Of a stretch of DNA of 64,000 bases, positions 1 through 7,132 are shown piece after piece. Origin of the DNA: G963708325 sp963708325 (lineage in GTDB: Bacteria > Actinomycetota > Thermoleophilia > Solirubrobacterales > 70-9). The DNA lies in NCBI GenBank assembly GCA_963708325.1, contig OY970203.1:992001-1056000 (forward strand). Direction: 5' to 3'. Position numbers and translations under genes: made by a program. Below the pieces are notes generated by a model. It did not search any database, was not told the DNA's origin, and worked only from the letters and a program-made list of their open reading frames with translations. Positions within the stretch are counted from its first letter, which is position 1. The number at the start of each line of letters is the position of its first letter.

Positions 1-997
1 CCCAGTCCCAAGGAGGACACCGAATGAAGCTGCACGCTAACGCCCGCACCTGCCCGAAAAGCCGCCGCCTGCTTGTCAAGCGTGCCTTGGAGGAGGGCTG
101 GTCGCTGGCGGCGGCGGCCGAGGCCGCCGGCGTCAGCGAGCGAACTGCCCGCAAGTGGATCGTCCGCTGGCGCGCCGAAGGTGAGGCCGGGCTCGAGGAC
201 AAAAGCTCGGCTCCCAAGCGCAGGCCGACCCAGTTGCCCGCCTCGCGGGTTGAGGCGATCGAGGCCCTGCGACGGCTGCGGATGACCGCGGCTGAGATCG
301 CCGAATGCCTGCAGATGGCGCTCTCGACCGTCTCGCGCTGGCTCAAGCGGATCGGGCTCGGCAAGCGCTCGCGCCTTGAGCCGCCCGAGCCATCTAACCG
401 CTATGAGCGAGGCCGCCCGGGCGAGCTCGTCCACGTCGACGTCAAAAAGCTCGGACGCTTTCAGCGCGCCGGGCATCGGGTCACGGGCTCAAAGCGAGGT
501 CGCCTCACCCAGACGACCGCGAAGGGACGAGGCCGGGGCGTAGTCGGCTGGGAGTTCGTCCACGTCTGCGTCGACGACGCTACCCGCCTTGCCTACGTCG
601 AGGTGCTCGCGGACGAGCGCGGAAAGACGGCTGCCGGCTTTCTGCGTCGGGCAACCAGGTGGTTTCGCTCGATGGGGATCACAGTCGAGGCGGTGATGAG
701 CGACAACGGCTCCTGTTACCGCTCGACCGTTCATGCCCTCGCCTGCCGGGAGCTGGGGCTCAGGCACCTCTTCACCCAGCCCTACCGGCCGCGGACCAAC
801 GGCAAGGCCGAGCGCTTTATCCAAACGCTTCAGAACCGCTGGGCCTACGGCGCCATCTACGGCAGCTCAGCGGAACGTGCGGCAGCACTGCCCGGATGGC
901 TTACCCACTACAACTTCACGCGACGACATGGCTCCCTCGGCCACCGACCGCCCGCAGCTCGGCTCGCCGAGCTGGAGCAACGTCATGGGTAGCTACA
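1..997 (+). mobile_element. IS-A copy 1, IS481-type insertion sequence, left end outside window
   Basis: This copy appears identical in all reading frames to the inverted copy at 31518-32574. Its right end is TGTAGCTACCC read inward from 997. The next six bases, 998-1003, are GCTAGC and fit the NCTAGN target described for IS481-family elements. About 60 bp of the left end, with the other inverted repeat and target copy, lie outside the window. The element cuts into the minus-strand gene at 998-1503. Confidence 0.9.
24..992 (+). CDS. IS481-family transposase (IS-A copy 1)
   Basis: This 322-residue DDE transposase cuts and joins the IS-A ends. An N-terminal helix-turn-helix region (about residues 1-110, with ERTARKWIVRW and STVSRWLKRIG) binds DNA. 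The RNase H-fold catalytic core follows: first Asp in HVDVKKLG, second in VMSDNGSCY, and Glu in TNGKAERFIQTLQ. The C-terminal YNFTRRHGSLGHRPP motif is typical of the IS481/IS3 integrase core. The length suits IS481 enzymes, and the frame is intact. The start has a strong AAGGAGGA site 8 bases upstream. The stop codon lies inside the terminal repeat of the element. Confidence 0.93.
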   Translation: MKLHANARTCPKSRRLLVKRALEEGWSLAAAAEAAGVSERTARKWIVRWRAEGEAGLEDKSSAPKRRPTQLPASRVEAIEALRRLRMTAAEIAECLQMALSTVSRWLKRIGLGKRSRLEPPEPSNRYERGRPGELVHVDVKKLGRFQRAGHRVTGSKRGRLTQTTAKGRGRGVVGWEFVHVCVDDATRLAYVEVLADERGKTAAGFLRRATRWFRSMGITVEAVMSDNGSCYRSTVHALACRELGLRHLFTQPYRPRTNGKAERFIQTLQNRWAYGAIYGSSAERAAALPGWLTHYNFTRRHGSLGHRPPAARLAELEQRHG

Positions 998-1503
998 GCT
1001 AGCTCATCCGCCTTGAGCAAACGCTCCTTCCCGAGCCTCTCTACGGTCTCGTCATATTTCTTCTCCTCGGCGATGTCCGTATCCAAAATGACCGTGTGGA
1101 TAAACCGCAGGCGCGCCCGCAGCGTTTCTTGAACGGCCTGGAACTGGCGCCGAGCTCCACCTTCCAAGGGGCGCTGGCTGACCTTGACGTCATCCTCTGG
1201 CAGCGGCACATCTTCGGTCGAGGCAAAGACCCCGCCTTGCACTCGTTCGGCCCGGCCGACGGCTTGCAGCCCGATCTCGATCCCCCCAGGGAGCTTGAGC
1301 GTTGTCACCCGCTCCAAGAAATGGGCCGTGGAATCAGGAGCGAGGACCGTAAAGGCTAAGGCGAAGGCAAGGAGCAGCAAGACCACTGTTGTGGCGTCGA
1401 CCTTCTGATCGAAGTTTTGCCATGCGCCGAGCTGAGCGAGGAGCAGCGCAGTGACCAGCACCAAGGCGAACCCAGCGGTGATCTGGCCGGCTCTAACGTT
1501 CAA
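916..1503 (-). pseudogene. two-helix membrane protein truncated by IS-A
   Basis: Native sequence runs from a TTG start at 1503 to about 1003. After that the frame enters IS-A and ends at 916, adding about 28 foreign residues (AVATHDVAPARRAEL and onward). The native part has two membrane helices near residues 10-28 and 38-55, then a soluble charged region of about 110 residues. I do not recognise the family. The original C-terminus lies beyond the left edge or is lost. An in-frame TGA ten codons upstream of the TTG supports this start. Base composition is less GC-rich than in the genes to the right, as for the neighbour at 1577-2512, so the pair may have been acquired together. Confidence 0.7.
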
Positions 1504-1576
1504 TTTGTCCGTCGCCCCAGGTGCGGACTGGTTTCAGCTCCCGCTCATCCATCCATCGGACTAGTTGCCGGCACCG

Positions 1577-2512
1577 CTACGGCATGGGGGGTTGCGGAGT
1601 GAGCTTGCGGGCCGGCTGCTCCTGAAGCTGCTTGAGAACATCGGTCATCTTCGGCCCGGCATCGGCGCGGTCGACCGCGTGCCCGATACCAAGATCGGTT
1701 CCTTCACCTCGCGGGATCGTGCGGAGCACGACATCGTTGGCGGTGCCAGTCGGGATGGCGAGATAGATGTTGTCGGTTCCATCCGCAACGTAGTAGCCCT
1801 TGAAGCTGGTGCCATCGGGCTGCACCACGGCGGCTGGTGTGACCGGGATGTGCTCCTCCGTGACCAGGAAGAAGACAAGCAAGTTGAACAGCGCCGTCGC
1901 TACCACGACGGCGCCCGCGAATGGCACGAACTGCCCGGCCGTCCTGTCGGCAACTACGAGGGCAGCGACGCCGAGCACGATCGCGATTGCGGCGGCGACG
2001 ACGACCCAGTACCAACTGATGTGCTGAAAGGCCCCGAACACGGCGCCGCCGACGACGAGTACTCCGACAACCCCGATGCTCAGCGGTGTCACCGTCGCGT
2101 TGCTGTCGAACGCCCACACGAGCACCACGGCGGCGATCGCCAAGAGCAGCGCGATGATGAGTGCCTCGGCCCCGTACATGATCCTCTGGCCTTGGTCGAC
2201 CTTGGCGAGCGCCTGCTCCGCCGGAATGCCGGCCTGGTCGAATCGCTCCCACAGCAGCGCCGTCCCTGCGAGTGCGACTACCCCTACGAAGCCGCCGAGG
2301 GCCGCGATCGCCGCGGCGCCAACCTTGCCGGCCGCCTTGAGCAACTCTTTGGTGAGCGAATCGCCGTCGTTGGTGGATCCGGCGCCCTTCGCAATGGACT
2401 TCTTTTCGGCCTCCTGGCGGTTTGCGTTTGCCGCGTTCTGGACGGTCGCCGCCGAGGGGGTGACCGGGTGGGTGAGAGCCTGGCCGACGGTCCTTAATGC
2501 TGACGAGTTCAC
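1577..2512 (-). CDS. multi-pass membrane protein of unknown function
   Basis: A 311-residue protein of unrecognised family. Residues 1-60 are soluble, polar and Ala/Asn-rich. At least five hydrophobic segments follow, near 65-90, 112-135, 143-160, 166-188 and 195-218. The last 90 residues are soluble and include TPAAVVQPDGTSFKGYYVAD and NIYLAIPTGTANDVVLRTI, a pattern that could form a small extracytoplasmic beta-rich domain. It reads in the same direction as the truncated gene at 916-1503, which starts 73 bases further on, so the two were probably one operon before IS-A inserted. Function cannot be assigned from sequence. Confidence 0.72.
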   Translation of the reverse strand: MNSSALRTVGQALTHPVTPSAATVQNAANANRQEAEKKSIAKGAGSTNDGDSLTKELLKAAGKVGAAAIAALGGFVGVVALAGTALLWERFDQAGIPAEQALAKVDQGQRIMYGAEALIIALLLAIAAVVLVWAFDSNATVTPLSIGVVGVLVVGGAVFGAFQHISWYWVVVAAAIAIVLGVAALVVADRTAGQFVPFAGAVVVATALFNLLVFFLVTEEHIPVTPAAVVQPDGTSFKGYYVADGTDNIYLAIPTGTANDVVLRTIPRGEGTDLGIGHAVDRADAGPKMTDVLKQLQEQPARKLTPQPPMP

Positions 2513-2896
2513 TTTTCCATCCTCCTCTTCGACGCCACTTGAATCGCACAGGGGGCCGCTCGTCGTCGTCGTTCACCCTATTCCGGCCGCAGGCGTCGGA
2601 TCAACCCATGGGTGCTCCTTTGATTTCCGGTCAGGTCTCGGCGGGATTGCCGAAGCCAGTTCTGGAAACCAGGGAGCTGTCTTAGGAAGGTGCGAGTCAG
2701 CCGTGCCGGCGACTACTCAGTCTGCGCTTCGTCCGACTCGTCGTCAACAGTCGGCTCAGCTCGAGACGCCTCGAGCGGCTGGATCGCGTCTAAAGGCCAG
2801 ACCTTCGTGAAGGCAATCGTCGTACCGAACCTCTCCCTGAGGCATCTCCTCGTAGCACGGAGCCGATTTCTGACAATCGGCGGCCTCCAATGAGAA
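2513..2896. other. gene-poor stretch between membrane gene and tRNA-fMet
   Basis: I see no convincing gene here. A minus-strand frame of about 55 codons ending in TAG at 2714-2716 encodes an acidic tail (EPTVDDESDEAQTE) and could be a gene relic. It has no usable start codon and runs back into the tRNA terminator. A frame through the tRNA itself gives the usual tRNA-derived nonsense peptide. The promoter of the gene at 1577-2512 should lie at the left side of this stretch. Confidence 0.5.
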
Positions 2897-2920
2897 ACAG
2901 AAAAGCCCGCAGTTGCGGGC
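2897..2920 (-). terminator. rho-independent terminator of tRNA-fMet
   Basis: On the minus strand a perfect 6-bp stem GCCCGC / GCGGGC with an AACT loop is followed by TTTTCTGTTTCT. It begins 11 bases after the tRNA 3' end, so it should end the tRNA transcript. Confidence 0.8.
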
Positions 2921-2931
2921 CTTCTGAGGAG

Positions 2932-3005
<74 letters not shown>

Positions 3006-3083
3006 GCGTGGCTCAATCGTAGCAACGGGCGGCTGGGGCGCAATAGGATCCGCGGCCGTGGGAACGGGGCGCCGGACAAGGAC

Positions 3084-4010
3084 GTGCGCGTGCGCGTAGC
3101 GGTCGTCGACATGGGCACCAACTCGACGCGGCTGCTGGTCGCCGACGTCGAGGCGGGGGCGGTGTCCGAGGTCGAGCGGCACAGCCAAGTCACCCGCCTC
3201 GGCCGCGGCGTGGACCTCTCCGGGCAGCTGGCCGCCGACGCGGTGGAGGAGGTCTGCGAGGCGGTGGCCGAGTACGTCGCGCTATATACCGAGCTGGGCG
3301 CCGAGCGGGTCCTGGCGATCGCCACCAGCGCCGTTCGCGACGCCGCCAACGGCGAGATGTTCATCGCCGAGCTGCGGGAGCGGTTCGCGCTCGACGCCCG
3401 CGTCCTCGACGGCGCCACCGAGGCGCGCCTCACCTACGTCGGCGCCTGCTCGGGACGCGACCACTGCGACCACACCCTGATCATCGACATCGGCGGCGGC
3501 TCCACCGAGCTGGTGCTGGGCAGCGGCCGCGAGGTCGACTACTACGCCTCGCTGCAGGCCGGCGTCGTGCGCCATTCCGAGCGCCACATCTCCGCCGATC
3601 CGCCGACTCCCACCGACCTCGAGGACCTCGCCCACGACGTCCACGCCCTGATCCGCGCTGAGGTCCCGCCCGAGCGGCTCGCCTCGGCGCGCGACGGCAT
3701 CGCCGTGGCCGGCACGCCCACCTCGCTGGCGGCGATCGACCTCGGGCTCGATCCGTACGACCCCGAGCGCGTGCACGGGTACCGGCTTCCGCTCGCTGTG
3801 ATCCAGCGGTTGCTGTCGCAACTGGCGTCGCTGCCCCTGGAGGAGCGGCTGAAGGTGACCGGGCTCCAGCCGGGACGGGCGCCGACGATCGTCGCCGGCG
3901 TCGTCATCCTGGTCGAGGTGATGCGGGCCTTCGGGCTCGAAGCGATCGAGGTCTCCGAGCACGACATCCTCTGGGGGGCCGCTTTGGAGGCGGCGCTGGC
4001 GGCGGCCTGA
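3084..4010 (+). CDS. ppx: Ppx/GppA family exopolyphosphatase / pppGpp phosphohydrolase
   Basis: This 308-residue protein belongs to the actin-like ASKHA phosphatases that release phosphate from polyphosphate and/or the pentaphosphate tail of pppGpp. The N-terminal phosphate loop VAVVDMGTNSTRLLVAD (residues 4-20) and the second loop IIDIGGGSTELVLG (about 132-146), with catalytic Glu near 115-125, are intact. The protein ends after the second ASKHA domain and lacks the C-terminal HD domain of E. coli Ppx, as in short actinobacterial Ppx proteins. The start is GTG. In many actinobacteria this gene follows divIC; here it is 45 kb away, next to tRNA-fMet. Choice between polyphosphate and pppGpp cannot be made from sequence. 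Confidence 0.88.
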   Translation: MRVRVAVVDMGTNSTRLLVADVEAGAVSEVERHSQVTRLGRGVDLSGQLAADAVEEVCEAVAEYVALYTELGAERVLAIATSAVRDAANGEMFIAELRERFALDARVLDGATEARLTYVGACSGRDHCDHTLIIDIGGGSTELVLGSGREVDYYASLQAGVVRHSERHISADPPTPTDLEDLAHDVHALIRAEVPPERLASARDGIAVAGTPTSLAAIDLGLDPYDPERVHGYRLPLAVIQRLLSQLASLPLEERLKVTGLQPGRAPTIVAGVVILVEVMRAFGLEAIEVSEHDILWGAALEAALAAA

Positions 4011-4116
4011 ATCGCTCGTTCGCGCTCTCGGCGGGGAGACCGGACACGAAAATCGCCCTCGCAGGCACGAAAGACCAACTTCTTGGTACGGCTCACTACC
4101 CAGTATTCGGTATATC

Positions 4117-4346
4117 CGTCCACATTTCTGTGGACGGCGTCCGTCCACCCGAAATAATGCCATCACCGGGTCGGGTCCTCCTTGGCAGGGATGTCAGGGA
4201 TCTCTCGATCCGGCCATAGACCCGGGCGTTAGCCGCAATGGCGCCTCCCGCCGCCCGGGTCGCGAATACCCCATAAGGCCCCTGCAGACGTACCCCTGCC
4301 CGTCCTGACGGGGCCTTCGAAACCGGCCGCTTCGGCGGCCGGTTTC
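4117..4346. other. intergenic region with four hairpins (candidate structured RNA or stacked terminators)
   Basis: The 426-bp gap between ppx and the gene at 4437 holds four strong inverted repeats. They are 4117-4136 (8-bp stem, TTTC loop), 4220-4260 (9-bp stem ACCCGGGCG with an internal 23-nt loop), 4275-4317 (8-bp stem AAGGCCCC) and 4319-4346 (12-bp stem with a TTCG tetraloop, GAAACCGGCCGC arm). None has a clear T-tract. The last hairpin may terminate ppx transcripts. Motifs of tmRNA, SRP RNA and RNase P RNA are absent. It could also be the leader of the gene at 4437, although that gene has its own -10-like box. Confidence 0.5.
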
Positions 4347-4436
4347 ATGTCGTGACGGCGATGGGGCGGGCGGGCGCTGACCGGGCTCCTGCCGCGATTC
4401 CCTCGTTGCCGCCGCCCGCACATATAGGGTCGCCGC

Positions 4437-4883
4437 GTGACCGACCGTGGACCGCTCATCGGAGGAATCGTCGCGGCGATCGGCGTTGCCGTCGCGATCG
4501 TGGCGCTGGTGATCGCGATCAACGCCAAGAACGGAAACCACTCCGACCAGGAGCTATCGGACTCGGTGCAGAAAGAGGTCAACCAGCAGCTCTCGCAGCT
4601 TGGCCTCAAGCAGGGCGCCGCTTCGCGCCACGCGCAGCAGGCCGAGCAGAACCTGAGCGCCCGCCAGCGCGCCCAGCAGCGGGCACAGGAGCGGGCCCAG
4701 CGTCGCGCCGCCTCCGGTCAGGTGGCGACCCAGAACGACATCGCCGGGATCAACCGCCGCCTCAACACGATCTCCGCCGACATCAAGCGGATCACCAACG
4801 AGCAGCGGGTGATGAAGGGCGACATCCGCAGCCTCGACAACCGTGTCGGCCGCCTGCAGCGCCAGGCGAACAAGGGCAAGTAG
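4437..4883 (+). CDS. single-pass membrane protein with C-terminal coiled coil
   Basis: A 148-residue protein. Residues 1-8 are cytoplasmic and about 9-28 form one membrane helix (IGGIVAAIGVAVAIVALVIAI). The rest is a long, Gln/Arg/Ala-rich helix with heptad character (LSARQRAQQRAQERAQRR; then LNTISADIKRITNEQ). It is probably an anchored coiled-coil scaffold; the exact role is unknown. The start is GTG at 4437. A TAGGGT box at 4425-4430 lies six bases upstream, the spacing seen in actinobacterial leaderless transcripts, and no good ribosome-binding site is visible. It is convergent with the ICMT-type gene, stop codons abutting. Confidence 0.75.
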   Translation: MTDRGPLIGGIVAAIGVAVAIVALVIAINAKNGNHSDQELSDSVQKEVNQQLSQLGLKQGAASRHAQQAEQNLSARQRAQQRAQERAQRRAASGQVATQNDIAGINRRLNTISADIKRITNEQRVMKGDIRSLDNRVGRLQRQANKGK

Positions 4884-5468
4884 CTACCAGACGCGCGGGA
4901 TCAGCCGCTTCGTGCGGCGCATGTAGTCGCGGTAGGGCTCGCCCAGCTCGCGCTCGAGCACGCGCTCCTCGCTGAGCAGCCGCAGCGAGAAGCCGAACAG
5001 GGTGGGAAGCGTGCAGATCGCGATCGCCGCCCAGTTGTCGAGGGCGACGCCGAGACCGAGCATCGCCCCGATCAGGCCGAGGTAGCTGGGATGGCGGATG
5101 CGGGCGTAGGGCCCGATGTCGATCACCTCGTGGCCCTCCTGGACGACGACCACGCACATGAAGTAGCGCCCCAGGGTGCGAATCGCCCAGGCGCGGAAGG
5201 CGACCGAGACCCAGAACAGCACCAGCCCCACCGCCACCGGCCAGGCGCCGCCGCCCGGCAGGCCGAGGCCGGTGGCCGTGCCGGCGACCAGGAGCGCGGT
5301 GAAGAAGCTCGCCGTGGTCAGCGCGAACAGCGGCAGCTGGCTGCGGTCGCGCGAGCCCTCGCTGGGCCGGGCGCGGATCGCGAGCATGGTCTCGCCGATG
5401 CCCCACGCCGCGGCGCTGGTGAAGAACAGGCGCGAGGCCGCGGCGGCGTGGAGGACGAGCGGCTTCAC
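4884..5468 (-). CDS. isoprenylcysteine carboxyl methyltransferase (ICMT) family membrane protein
   Basis: This 194-residue protein has about five membrane helices and the C-terminal ICMT/phospholipid-methyltransferase signature: GPYARIRHPSYLG (around 122-134) and EERVLERELGEPYRDYM, whose Glu and Arg residues bind SAM in this fold. Bacterial members methylate small or lipid substrates; none has a prenylated CaaX protein. Start is GTG at 5468, 13 bases after the stop of the ThDP enzyme, making it the last gene of a four-gene operon. The substrate is unknown. The family call is firm, the function is not. Confidence 0.85.
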   Translation of the reverse strand: MKPLVLHAAAASRLFFTSAAAWGIGETMLAIRARPSEGSRDRSQLPLFALTTASFFTALLVAGTATGLGLPGGGAWPVAVGLVLFWVSVAFRAWAIRTLGRYFMCVVVVQEGHEVIDIGPYARIRHPSYLGLIGAMLGLGVALDNWAAIAICTLPTLFGFSLRLLSEERVLERELGEPYRDYMRRTKRLIPRVW

Positions 5469-5481
5469 CCGTCTTGCCGCC

Positions 5482-7119
5482 CTATGCCAGGTTCGCCCTG
5501 CGGGGGTAGACGACCTCGGGATCGGTGAGGACGTTCACGAGGGCCGGCTTTCCCGACTCGAAGGCGCGCTCGAGCGCCGGGCGCAGCTCGGCGGGCTTCG
5601 TCACCAGCTCGCCATGGCCGCCGAGCGCCTCCACCACCTTGTCGTAGCGGGTCCCGGGCAGAAGCTCGGCGGCGACCGAGTAGCCGTAGAGGAACTCCAT
5701 CGGGTGCTTCTCCAGGGCCCAGATGCCGTTGTTGCCCATCACCGCGACGATCGGCAGCCTGTGGCGCACCATCGTGTCGAACTCCATCCCCGAGAAGCCG
5801 AAGGCGCCGTCGCCGAGCAGCAGGCAGACGTGGCGCTCGGGTTGCGCCAGCTTGGCGCCGATCGCCTGGCCGGGGCCGGCGCCGAGGCAGCCGTACGGGC
5901 CGGGGTCCATCCAGCAGCCGGGCTCGTAGGTCTCCACTACGCGGCCGGCGTAGGAGACGAAGTCGCCGCCGTCGCCGATCACGATCGTCTCGCGGTCGAG
6001 GATCTCAGCAAGCTCCCGGTACACGCGCATCGGGTGAAGCGGGGCGCGTTCGTCGTCCAGCTCGGGCTGCTCGGCGGCGCGCTTCTCCTCCTCCAGCGCG
6101 GCCAGCTCGTCGATCCAGGCGCGCCTGCGCGACGGGTCCCCGCCGGCCGACTGGCGCAGCGCCGCCAGGGTCGCGGGCAGGTCGCCGATCAACTCGAGGT
6201 CGGCGGCCCGGGCCGACCGCAGGCGGCTGGGAGCGCAGTCCACCCTCACCACCTTCGTGTCCTCCCCGAAGCTGGCGCCGAAGCCGAGGCGGAAGTCGAG
6301 CGGGACGCCGGCGACGACGGCGACGTCGGCACCCTTCAGAGCGGCGCCGCGGGCGCGGCTGAAGGCGAGCTCGTGGTCGGCGGGGATGCAGCCCCGCCCC
6401 ATCCCGTTGACGAAGACCGGGATCCCCAGCGCCTCGGCCAGCTCGACGAGCTCGGCCTCGGCGCGCGCCCAGTAGAGGCCGGTGCCGGCCATGATCGCCG
6501 GCCGCTCGGCGCCGGCGAGCAGGCTGGCCGCCTCCTCGACGCCCGCCGCGGGCTCGGCGGCGGCGGGCTCCGGCGGCGGCGGAACCTCCGACGGCGCCTC
6601 GGTGAAGACGACGTCGAGCGGGTAGTCGACGAATGCCGGCCCGGTGGGAAGTGCCGCCGCCGTGTCGATCGCCGCCGCCGTCACCGCCGCGATCCTGTCC
6701 GGCTCGCGCACCGTCTCGGCGGACTTGACCAGCGGCGCGACGAAGGGGACGTGGTCGATCTCCTGAAGCGAGCCCGAACCCCAGCGCATCTCCGGCGCCC
6801 GCCCGCCGAGCACGACGATCGGGGAGCCGTTCTGCTGGGCGCCGGCGATCGCGCTCATGCCGTTGGTCACTCCCGGCCCCGCCGTCAGCGCCGCCACGCC
6901 GGGATCGCGGGTGGCCTTCGCCCAGCCCTCGGCCGCCCAAGTGGCGGCCTGCTCGTGGCGGGTGTCGACGATCGCGATCCCCTCCTCGCGACAGCCGTCG
7001 AAGATCGAGAACAGATGGCCGCCGGAGAGGGTGAAGAGGTGGCTCACCCCGCGCGACCGAAGCGCCTGCGCGACGAGGCGGCCGCCGTGGACGGCGACGG
7101 TGGCTTGCTCGGTGGCCAT
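5482..7119 (-). CDS. thiamine diphosphate-dependent enzyme, acetolactate synthase-like
   Basis: This 545-residue protein has the three-domain layout of ThDP decarboxylases and carboligases. The N-terminal pyrimidine-binding domain carries the catalytic Glu in DTRHEQAATWAAEG and TAGPGVTNG. A central domain follows, then the pyrophosphate-binding domain with GDGAFGFSGMEFDT through GNNGIW (the GDG...NN cofactor motif). No regulatory subunit gene is adjacent, so a biosynthetic acetolactate synthase is unlikely. An oxalyl-CoA decarboxylase or 2-hydroxyacyl-CoA lyase-like carboligase is possible. I chose ATG at 7119 because the longer version would overlap the subtilase gene. It lies 13 bases after the subtilase stop, in the cyclase operon. 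Confidence 0.85.
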   Translation of the reverse strand: MATEQATVAVHGGRLVAQALRSRGVSHLFTLSGGHLFSIFDGCREEGIAIVDTRHEQAATWAAEGWAKATRDPGVAALTAGPGVTNGMSAIAGAQQNGSPIVVLGGRAPEMRWGSGSLQEIDHVPFVAPLVKSAETVREPDRIAAVTAAAIDTAAALPTGPAFVDYPLDVVFTEAPSEVPPPPEPAAAEPAAGVEEAASLLAGAERPAIMAGTGLYWARAEAELVELAEALGIPVFVNGMGRGCIPADHELAFSRARGAALKGADVAVVAGVPLDFRLGFGASFGEDTKVVRVDCAPSRLRSARAADLELIGDLPATLAALRQSAGGDPSRRRAWIDELAALEEEKRAAEQPELDDERAPLHPMRVYRELAEILDRETIVIGDGGDFVSYAGRVVETYEPGCWMDPGPYGCLGAGPGQAIGAKLAQPERHVCLLLGDGAFGFSGMEFDTMVRHRLPIVAVMGNNGIWALEKHPMEFLYGYSVAAELLPGTRYDKVVEALGGHGELVTKPAELRPALERAFESGKPALVNVLTDPEVVYPRRANLA

Positions 7120-7132
7120 CGCAGCGAGCGTA

